A stretch of DNA of 64,000 nucleotides from an uncultured Aquimarina sp. GTDB taxonomy: Bacteria > Bacteroidota > Bacteroidia > Flavobacteriales > Flavobacteriaceae. Below the pieces are notes generated by a model. It ran no database searches. It was not told the DNA's origin and was given only the letters and a program-made list of their open reading frames with translations. Positions 10,014 to 16,517 of the stretch are shown here, one piece after another. Within the stretch, counting starts at the first letter, position 1. Each line of letters starts with the position of its first letter. The DNA lies in contig CANNBP010000019.1 of NCBI GenBank assembly GCA_947502885.1, positions 1-64,000 of the forward strand, written 5' to 3'. The translations under genes were made by a program, and so were the position numbers.

Positions 10014-10210
10014 TTAGTTTCCAGAAGTTTCCATTCGTCACTTAAAACTATTTTACTCGGATTTTCTTTGTATTCTTGAGAAAATACTACATTACCTATA
10101 GGTATTATATAGTAAACGTCCGTATTATCAAGAGATAAAACATCCACAGTGTTCATACTATAACTCTTCTTTCTCAATGATTTTATAAATCCATGATATA
10201 GATTTACCAT
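9998..10210 (-). pseudogene. 70-codon ORF in the leader, probable remnant of a small gene
   Basis: An uninterrupted 70-codon ORF (MVNLYHGF ... NWLEC) with no family I recognise, no signal peptide and no membrane segment. The homologous stretch upstream of the next metallopeptidase (14980-15210) still encodes EYKEN and KLLET-like segments, but with in-frame stops and a one-base insertion. The motifs were therefore once coding, or the nucleotide sequence is conserved for another reason. Its stop codon lies in the hairpin at 9990-10013. It may be the 3' part of a longer gene starting near ATG 10430 (MKKNHKSL), which is now closed after 13 codons. A functional small protein is not excluded. Confidence 0.35.
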
Positions 10211-10388
10211 TGTTCTAAATAACCTGAAGAATTTAATCTGTTCTTCTCATTAGAGTATCGAGAAGATTTACTAGATTTCAATAGTGAATAATTGTGTTAT
10301 CTAAATTTTACAGTTCTTAAAATTTGATATATCCCCTAGGTTGAATCCTAATAAAGTAGTTTTCTGTAGTTTTAATTATAACCGTAAG

Positions 10389-10430
10389 CTAGGTCATAAT
10401 TATCATTAATGATTTGTGATTTTTTTTCAT
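10389..10430 (-). other. 13-codon upstream ORF (MKKNHKSLMIIMT)
   Basis: ATG at 10430 lies 31 nt downstream of a perfect -7 box and closes at TAG 10389. Its first codons resemble the start of the M43 protein (MKTYHKFLLII) and the equivalent ORF at 15317-15394 (MNYSHKLL). It is either an upstream ORF or the 5' stub of a decayed gene. Confidence 0.4.
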
Positions 10431-10460
10431 AATTATATAAAGTTTGTGTTAAATAAAAGA

Positions 10461-10468
10461 CAAAGTTA
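10461..10468 (-). promoter_or_regulatory. -7 promoter box (TAACTTTG), second copy of the shared promoter block
   Basis: TAACTTTG matches TAnnTTTG. It sits 31 nt from ATG 10430 and about 610 nt from the metallopeptidase start at 9853. Sequence around it (TTTAGTAT ... TTTAACACAAACTTTA on the minus strand) parallels the promoter of the M43 gene. If it serves the metallopeptidase, the mRNA leader would be close to 600 nt. Confidence 0.55.
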
Positions 10469-10840
10469 CAATTACATACACTTCAGAAATGGCAATAAAT
10501 TACCTAAACCTAATACTAAACAAGCCAATCGTAAGTAATTTCTTATTTATTACAGAGATTTTCATCAAACTTTACTTTTTACTCGACAACAAGTAAAAAA
10601 CAAAAATAACTGGATAAAACGTAGCAAAACTACGTTGCAAACCATTATCTTTTCACTATTACTACGGAAAGACCTTTAAATTGTCTAAATAAAAAATATC
10701 CGTCCTATTACCCTCCCTCTTCTTAGTACCCAAACCCTTACCATTACAGGGGATTTACCACACACTTTTTAACGAAAAAAAACATCTTTTTATAGAATAA
10801 TCAATCTAATCTACAAAAATAAAAACCTGCTTAAAAAAAT

Positions 10841-10870
10841 AAAACTGGGGACTTCAAAGTCCCCAGTTTT
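10841..10870 (-). terminator. Strong rho-independent terminator of the 1308-aa metallopeptidase gene
   Basis: A GC-rich inverted repeat (AAAACTGGGGACTT / AAGTCCCCAGTTTT) with a minimal loop is followed by a T run in the minus-strand transcript, about 35 nt after the stop at 10905. T runs flank both sides, so it could also stop plus-strand transcripts. Confidence 0.92.
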
Positions 10871-10904
10871 TTTTAATATATACTTAACTATTCCTAAAAA
10901 AAAC

Positions 10905-13900
10905 TTACTTTTCTATAACAACCCTTTGCGTTGCCTGTCTACTTGCGTCTTTAACACGAACCAGATATAATCCACCAGATAATGCACTTACGTCAACTGC
11001 AATAGTATTGTTATCATTTTGAGTAGTATACTGTAATACTCTTCGCCCTGTAACACTATATAACTCTATTTTCAATGATCTACTTATCCTATTCTCTATG
11101 TTTACAGACAATGAACCCGAAGTAATTGGATTTCTTGCTATAGAGAAAAAAGATGTTTTAGCAGCAATTGATTTAGCCGCAGTTATATTAATCGTATAAT
11201 CTTCATATTCTCCATAACGAACATCATTTGTACCCGTATCACAAGAATTATTTTCATTATCATAGTAGGATACTAACAAACGCATTCTAGTAGAACCTGC
11301 CTGTGCTGATTGAGGAACAGAAACAGATACTTCTCCTACAAGATTAGAAGTTTTTGTTAACGTAAAGTTCTCATTCGAATCTGCAAAATCACCATCCCTA
11401 TTCCAGTCAAAGAATGCATAAATCTCGTCGGCAGCCCCTCCATTATATCCTGCAATATCTACCCGTAAGTTATAACTACTACCTGCATTTACATTTCCAG
11501 ATACAGAAGTAAAGTCGTCATATCCACTTGCATTTCTTGATGATGAATTGTTTATTCCTGCAAAAGTAACATTGGTTACACCTTCTGGCCCTTCATTACC
11601 CGTTGCATTACAATAGGTTACGGTGGTTTGACAAGGTGGACATGATCCTCCACAATCTATACCAGTCTCATTTCCATTCTGGATACCATCTGTACAGGTT
11701 GGAGTTGTTGTACAAGGTGGGCATGATCCCCCACAATCAACACCGGTTTCATTTCCGTTCTGAACACCATCATTACAGGTCGGTGTTGTTCCTCCTCCTA
11801 TTCTTACCGAATAGTCTTCTACTTCACCCAAATAGGTATCTACACCACATGGGGTAATCTTAGATTCTGTACCATACCCAATACGTACTCTCATACGTAA
11901 TGAAGTATTACTAACAGCTCCAGCCGGAGGGGTAACATTTGCAGTATAGGGACCCGCAGCAAATCTAGAAAGTACTAATTCTCCCGAATCTGTAAAATCT
12001 CCATTATTATTCCAGTCAATCCATACTCCCACAGCATTAAATGTCCAATGTTCATTATTAACAGTTACCGTTAAGGCAGTCGCTTGTCCCGCTGTTAAGT
12101 TAGCTGATTGACTTGTATAATCTGTATATGCAGCGTTGGTTGATGTATTATCTATGCTACCAAACTTAACATTGGTAATATGCAACGTTCCATTAGTCGT
12201 AGTTGAAGCATCACAATACGTTGGTGTTGTAGTACAAGGGTTACAATCAGGACCTCCACAATCTACACCTGTCTCATTACCATTTTGGATACCATCATTA
12301 CAAGTTGGATTGGTTGTACACGGGTTACAATCAGGACCTCCACAATCTACACCTGTCTCATTACCATTTTGAATACCATCATTACAAGTTGGGTTTGTTG
12401 TACCTCCTCCTTTAATAAACACGAAATAATCTTCTACTTCATCACCATTTGAGGATGCTGTTCCGCAAGGATCAGGGGCAGCATGTATTTTATAACGGAC
12501 TCTTAATCTAGTTGCACCATTTTTTGCTGAATCAGGAACTACAACAGTTGTTGTCACACCACCAGCACCATTGGTTTTCGATAAAACTTCTTCGCCTGCA
12601 TCTGTAAAATCTCCATCTTTATTCCAATCAATCCAAGCTCCAAAATAATTAGGATCCCAAGATTCGATTCCTGGATTAACGGTTAAAGTAACAGACTCGC
12701 CTTTAACAATATTGGTTCCTAAGCTAGTAAAATCTGAATACCCTCCATTTTCACTTTTATTATTGATATCACCAAAGATAACTTCGGCAATATAATTTGT
12801 ACCTTGATAACCCGCAGCACAATAATTTGTAGGCATAGGATCAGAGTTTCCGATACTAAAATTAGCATTAGTAATATCGAAAAAGATATTATTCGTACCT
12901 CTTACCATAATTCTATTTACACCTCCTTCATTGTTTGGTATAGTAACTTGATGAGAACCGTCATTAGGTACTGCAGAAGCTAACGTGATTGGGTATGTAT
13001 TCCCTCCATCTGTAGACAATAAAATATCTACATTCGCTGCATTTACCCCATTTCCTGTGGTTCCTGCTACATTCCAAGTTACCGTTTGCGTAGAGCCTAT
13101 TGCTGCATTAAATCTAGTGTTTTGAGAAGTTATCACAAAAGGACCAGCATTTCCAGCTACCGTAATAACAGCATCCCTAGAATCTGTATTACCACCTCCT
13201 GGATGATTATCTCTTACCGTAAATCTAAAATTCATAGTTCTGGAAACAGATGGTGTTACCTCCCATTCTGAAGAAGAATTTCCTGCTTTTACAGCAGAAA
13301 TGTCAGGCATATACCGAATTGGAGATGTTGAAGGAGGTTTAAAACGAAATAGTGGACCGTTAGTTGATGTAGCTCGAGGCGGCATAGGAGCTATTTCTTT
13401 ATCCATTTGGTCCCAGGTATACGTTAGTTGATCAGATGCATTAGCATCAGTAGCTGACCCTTTTAATATAAATGGAGTAGATCTAGGAATCGTATAGTTA
13501 CCTCCTATAGACGCTACTGGTGCACTATTACCTATAGATCTTAGGGTAGCGCAACTCTGAACGCTTAAAATATGATTCCACATTTCATCAATTTGTTTCG
13601 CATGAAAAAAAACATATGACAACCTTAAATCATAATTAGGAGCACAACCTTGATACGCCATGATACTATTACCTCCTCCTGGTTCAACGGCACCTTCGTC
13701 AAGACGATTACCACCACATGAGTTGTTAAACGAATGATTAGCTCCGAATTGATGACCTATTTCATGAACGAATGTGCGATAGAAATAATCATTTACAGAT
13801 GTGAAAGGATGTGCACCGGTAGCTCCTTCTGCTTTTTTACTATCATTACATACAGCCCTTAAAGCTCCACGTCCAGTCCCATCTGAATCTAAAACATGAC

Positions 13901-14831
13901 CAATATCATAATTAGAGTTACCAATTGTAGCATCAAGAATAGCTTGAACCTCATTTACTGATGCTGAAGTATTACCATGCGTAAAACCGTCAGTTACTGG
14001 GTCAAGAAAAATGGAATTCTGAATATTAGGTACTAACTCAAACGTAGTCCCAAGATCACGTTCATAAACCGCATTAACTCTTGTCATAAGTTCATTCAAT
14101 TCAGAAAGTACCGCGGCTTTCCTTTGTTGAGTTGAACCATTTGTAACGTTTGCCTTATCTGTATAAATTTTAGACAATTCTCCCGTTATCGCTATAGCCA
14201 TTCGGTAGACTCTAACACGACTATCATTAGCATCTCTTCTTGCTTTGTTTGATTTTTCAGCTTGCTTTGTACTTTTTTCTAAAAAAGGGCCAACTGCATT
14301 ATCAATTACTTGACAGTTAATTGGTGTTGATCCTTCCATTTTTGAAGTAACTACATACTCTTTACTATGACTAGCAGAAGGTTTGATATTCGTTATTGTA
14401 GCATCAGGCTTCATAATCATAGCCCTAAAGTTATTATGCCCTAAACTAAAATGTACTACTTCATTGTCTCCACTAACAGATGTACCCACATATGATTTAA
14501 TGTCTGGGAACTTTTTAGCTAAATCTGGATGTAAAGCACTTGTTTCCTTTACGCGGTATTCTTTAAATCCTCCATCTTCAGCAGGAAGCGTAACAACTAC
14601 ATTTGATTGACCAAATGAATTGAATCTTTTTGGACATTTAGACAAAACCTCTTTAAATTTATCAACACTAAGATTGTAAGTGTTTTGGTGCGAAGTTTCT
14701 GTATTCCTTTCAGTTGTAGAAATGTTTTTATTTTGAATTGGATTCTGGTTTTTTTTCCAAAAATTATTGGTTTGTGAGAAACCACACCCAAAAATGAATA
14801 CTCCAAGGAGTAAGGTAAGATGATTTTTCAT
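10905..14831 (-). CDS. Secreted reprolysin-like (M12B) metallopeptidase with three GEVED domains, four Cys-rich modules and a T9SS sorting domain (1308 aa)
   Basis: Tandem paralogue of the gene at 4625-9853. The signal peptide runs MKNHLTLLLG to GFSQ. The catalytic domain carries HEIGHQFGANH near residue 354 and Met-turn SIMAY. The N-terminal 650 residues align almost without gaps with the paralogue. After the PKD/Ig-like region come GEVED (about 665-808), two Cys-rich CNDGIQNGNETGVDC modules (810-867), GEVED (870-1012), two more Cys-rich modules (1013-1070), GEVED (1073-1213) and a T9SS type A domain (1220-1308). FN3 domains, present three times in the paralogue, are absent here and replaced by Cys-rich linkers. 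Inferred to be an extracellular endopeptidase; substrate unknown. It has its own leader upstream and a strong terminator downstream, so it is transcribed separately. Confidence 0.93.
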   Translation of the reverse strand: MKNHLTLLLGVFIFGCGFSQTNNFWKKNQNPIQNKNISTTERNTETSHQNTYNLSVDKFKEVLSKCPKRFNSFGQSNVVVTLPAEDGGFKEYRVKETSALHPDLAKKFPDIKSYVGTSVSGDNEVVHFSLGHNNFRAMIMKPDATITNIKPSASHSKEYVVTSKMEGSTPINCQVIDNAVGPFLEKSTKQAEKSNKARRDANDSRVRVYRMAIAITGELSKIYTDKANVTNGSTQQRKAAVLSELNELMTRVNAVYERDLGTTFELVPNIQNSIFLDPVTDGFTHGNTSASVNEVQAILDATIGNSNYDIGHVLDSDGTGRGALRAVCNDSKKAEGATGAHPFTSVNDYFYRTFVHEIGHQFGANHSFNNSCGGNRLDEGAVEPGGGNSIMAYQGCAPNYDLRLSYVFFHAKQIDEMWNHILSVQSCATLRSIGNSAPVASIGGNYTIPRSTPFILKGSATDANASDQLTYTWDQMDKEIAPMPPRATSTNGPLFRFKPPSTSPIRYMPDISAVKAGNSSSEWEVTPSVSRTMNFRFTVRDNHPGGGNTDSRDAVITVAGNAGPFVITSQNTRFNAAIGSTQTVTWNVAGTTGNGVNAANVDILLSTDGGNTYPITLASAVPNDGSHQVTIPNNEGGVNRIMVRGTNNIFFDITNANFSIGNSDPMPTNYCAAGYQGTNYIAEVIFGDINNKSENGGYSDFTSLGTNIVKGESVTLTVNPGIESWDPNYFGAWIDWNKDGDFTDAGEEVLSKTNGAGGVTTTVVVPDSAKNGATRLRVRYKIHAAPDPCGTASSNGDEVEDYFVFIKGGGTTNPTCNDGIQNGNETGVDCGGPDCNPCTTNPTCNDGIQNGNETGVDCGGPDCNPCTTTPTYCDASTTTNGTLHITNVKFGSIDNTSTNAAYTDYTSQSANLTAGQATALTVTVNNEHWTFNAVGVWIDWNNNGDFTDSGELVLSRFAAGPYTANVTPPAGAVSNTSLRMRVRIGYGTESKITPCGVDTYLGEVEDYSVRIGGGTTPTCNDGVQNGNETGVDCGGSCPPCTTTPTCTDGIQNGNETGIDCGGSCPPCQTTVTYCNATGNEGPEGVTNVTFAGINNSSSRNASGYDDFTSVSGNVNAGSSYNLRVDIAGYNGGAADEIYAFFDWNRDGDFADSNENFTLTKTSNLVGEVSVSVPQSAQAGSTRMRLLVSYYDNENNSCDTGTNDVRYGEYEDYTINITAAKSIAAKTSFFSIARNPITSGSLSVNIENRISRSLKIELYSVTGRRVLQYTTQNDNNTIAVDVSALSGGLYLVRVKDASRQATQRVVIEK
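11629..11794 (-). repeat. Tandem repeat of an 81-bp unit encoding Cys-rich modules
   Basis: Two in-frame copies offset by 81 bp (27 codons) encode CTDGIQNGNETGIDCGG and CNDGVQNGNETGVDCGG, each followed by SCPPC. They link the second and third GEVED domains of the 1308-aa metallopeptidase. Confidence 0.8.
12234..12401 (-). repeat. Tandem repeat of an 84-bp unit encoding Cys-rich modules
   Basis: Two nearly identical copies offset by 84 bp (28 codons) encode CNDGIQNGNETGVDCGG followed by PDCNPC. Near-identity at the DNA level points to a recent duplication. Spacing of D, N, E and D residues resembles a calcium-binding loop, which is inference. Confidence 0.85.
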
Positions 14832-14979
14832 AATTTAATTTTTAATAGTCATCAAAATATCTTATAAAATGCGCACCTCCCTCCTCGATTTGACTCAAGA
14901 GAGATGGTATATGAGACATCAGACAACTTGTTATACTCTCTAACTCTAGTTTAATTTGTAATGTGAGTGTTTGGTTTAT

Positions 14980-15003
14980 TTCATTAGACAGAATTCTAAT
15001 GAA
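14980..15003 (-). promoter_or_regulatory. Leader hairpin/palindrome, copy 2 (9-bp stem, 6-nt loop)
   Basis: TTCATTAGA and TCTAATGAA form a perfect 9-bp stem 149 nt upstream of ATG 14831. It aligns column by column with 9990-10013; the differences in the stem are compensated on the opposite arm. The same conserved flanks TTTGGTTTA and TAGTTTCCAG are present. Confidence 0.6.
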
Positions 15004-15394
15004 CTAGTTTCCAGTAGTTTCAATTTATAAGCAGATAAGTATTTTATATAGGTTTTCTTTGTATTCTTTACGAATCAATTCTCTTTCTAAGAAATCGTAT
15101 ATACTTACTGTGACTCAGTATTATTCATGATTAAGGAAAGAGATACTATTATATATCTTCAAGCTGGCTTACCAAGCCTTAACAATAGTAATTGTAAACC
15201 TCTATTTCTCCATAAGAAAATCCGTATCAAATGATAAAGTTTCTTAACCTCTTTGAATCTTATCGGCTATCTTTTAATATTTTGTATTCTTTTCTCAAAA
15301 GAATACAGAACAGTGGTCAGAAGGGAATTTCGTAATCGCTATTGTTACAAGAAACAATATGCAAATTACTCAATAGTTTGTGAGAATAATTCAT
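15004..15394 (-). pseudogene. Broken counterpart of the leader ORF upstream of the 1308-aa metallopeptidase
   Basis: The minus-strand sequence aligns with 10014-10430. It starts with an ATG at 15394 (MNYSHKLLSN), closes after 25 codons at TGA 15317, and later shows an EYKEN segment near 15060 and, one base out of frame, KLLETSSLEFC. Several stops and a one-base insertion relative to the other copy make it non-coding. It is treated as a decayed gene copy; a structured untranslated leader is the alternative. Confidence 0.35.
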
Positions 15395-15421
15395 AATTAG
15401 TTAAATTTTGTGTTAATGAAG

Positions 15422-15429
15422 TAAAATTA
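15422..15429 (-). promoter_or_regulatory. -7 promoter box variant (TAATTTTA), third copy of the shared promoter block
   Basis: It is one mismatch from TAnnTTTG and lies 28 nt from ATG 15394, in the same context (TTTATATAGTAT upstream, TTAACACAAAATTTAA downstream) as the boxes at 4186 and 10461. Confidence 0.5.
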
Positions 15430-15627
15430 CGATAATCACATACTATTTTCTTACACAAAAATACCACAACCCAATACTATATAAACCAACAATAGAATTA
15501 CACTGCTGAAAATCAACTATTTAACAAAATCTTAACTCTATGCTTATAAAATCATAAATATCAAATAATTTTGGCTAAAATGATTGTAAACTTACAATAC
15601 ATTTCATCAAATATAATTGCAAAAAAA

Positions 15628-15654
15628 AACGGTAAAGATTTACTCTTTACCGTT
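15628..15654 (-). terminator. Rho-independent terminator after the prohibitin-like gene
   Basis: A 10-bp stem AACGGTAAAG / CTTTACCGTT with a 7-nt loop is followed by a run of nine T on the minus strand, 25 nt after the stop at 15679. Confidence 0.9.
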
Positions 15655-15678
15655 GTTACATTCAATAAGTTTTATTTA

Positions 15679-16497
15679 CTATTGATTTCCTAGAATAAGA
15701 GGCATTCCATCTTTTCCAGATCCCACAATAACTACTTTAGAATTTGATGATTTTGCGAGCTCTAAAGTCGCTTCAATACCTTTTTCTTTAAGGATTTTAT
15801 CAGTTAACGATGCACTTAAAATAGAATTAGCAGCTGCCTTACCTTCCGCATCAATCCTCTGTCTTTCTGCTTCTTTTTTAGCTTTTTCGATTCTAAATTC
15901 GTATTCCAAAGATTCTTGTTCCTGCTTTAGTTTACGCTCAATAGCTTCTTTGATAGCTATAGGAAGTGTCACATCTCTAACCAAAACTGCATTAAGTTGG
16001 ACATATTGACCTATAACTTTTTTCTTTGTTTCTTCAAAAATTTCATTCTGAATTGCATCTCTTTTTGTTGAGTACAACTGTTCTGGGGTATATCTTCCGA
16101 CAACACTTCTTGCTACCGCTCTAATCTCTGGTACAATTACAACATTTAAGTAATCTTCTCCTTTAGTTTGATGCAATCTTCCTAACTTATCTTTTTGTGG
16201 CTGGTATAAAACAGATACATCTAAAGATATCTCTAATCCATTTGAAGAAAGAACTTGCATTTTCTTTTCAAACACCTCTTGCTGTTTCGTATTATAAATA
16301 TACACTTTATTCCATGGTGCAATTATATGAAACCCTTCTCCTAAAGCCGGTTCATCTACAACGACTCCGCCTCCAAACGTTTTAAATAATACCCCAGCTT
16401 CTCCATAACCTATATTTACAGAGGATTTTGAAATAAAAACAATTAATAATACGATAAGGATTAAAACAGGTAATCCTATCTTTGGTAATTTTTCCAT
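15679..16497 (-). CDS. Prohibitin-family (SPFH/Band 7) membrane protein, 272 aa
   Basis: One N-terminal membrane anchor (about residues 7-23) precedes an SPFH/Band 7 domain (about 24-210) with prohibitin-like features (GFHIIAPW, VPEIRAVARSVVGRYTPEQLY), followed by a charged helical coiled coil (about 190-235, KKEAERQRIDAEGKA). Family knowledge: bacterial prohibitins form oligomeric ring or scaffold assemblies in the inner membrane and are linked to protease control and membrane domains. It lies 20 bp downstream of the VWA membrane protein gene and ahead of a strong terminator, so the two probably form a bicistronic unit. Start ATG at 16497 gives the expected anchor directly. Exact role in this organism is not known. 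Confidence 0.9.
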   Translation of the reverse strand: MEKLPKIGLPVLILIVLLIVFISKSSVNIGYGEAGVLFKTFGGGVVVDEPALGEGFHIIAPWNKVYIYNTKQQEVFEKKMQVLSSNGLEISLDVSVLYQPQKDKLGRLHQTKGEDYLNVVIVPEIRAVARSVVGRYTPEQLYSTKRDAIQNEIFEETKKKVIGQYVQLNAVLVRDVTLPIAIKEAIERKLKQEQESLEYEFRIEKAKKEAERQRIDAEGKAAANSILSASLTDKILKEKGIEATLELAKSSNSKVVIVGSGKDGMPLILGNQ

Positions 16498-16517
16498 AAT
16501 AATTTTTAATTTTAATT

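Larger units (their letters stand above)
9854..10904. other. Long leader of the 1742-aa metallopeptidase plus 3' region of the 1308-aa paralogue
   Basis: 1051 bp without an intact large gene. From the start codon at 9853 upstream it contains a second possible stem (ATACC ... GGTAT, about 9920-9945), a covarying 24-nt hairpin (9990-10013), a 70-codon remnant ORF (9998-10210), AT-rich sequence, a 13-codon ORF (10389-10430) and a -7 box (10461-10468). The part from about 10620 to 10840 shows nothing recognisable, and the neighbour's terminator lies at 10841-10870. Confidence 0.7.
14832..15678. other. Long leader of the 1308-aa metallopeptidase plus 3' region of the prohibitin-like gene
   Basis: 847 bp without an intact gene. 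From 14831 upstream it holds a weak stem (ATATACC ... GAGGT), the second copy of the covarying hairpin (14980-15003), a broken counterpart of the 70-codon ORF, a 25-codon ORF (15317-15394) and a -7 box variant (15422-15429). About 15500-15627 is featureless AT-rich DNA, and the terminator of the next gene lies at 15628-15654. Confidence 0.7.

Noticed and set aside
12136..12372. Plus-strand ORF with an internal repeat opposite the 1308-aa metallopeptidase
   Set aside because: The repetition only mirrors the 84-bp repeat of the Cys-rich modules on the coding strand.
11629..12401. Regularly spaced repeats considered as a CRISPR array
   Set aside because: Units are in-frame multiples of three, contiguous without unique spacers, and encode protein modules.
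4625..14831. Tandem peptidase genes considered as a product of an insertion element
   Set aside because: No transposase, terminal inverted repeats or target-site duplications are visible; ordinary tandem duplication explains the pattern.
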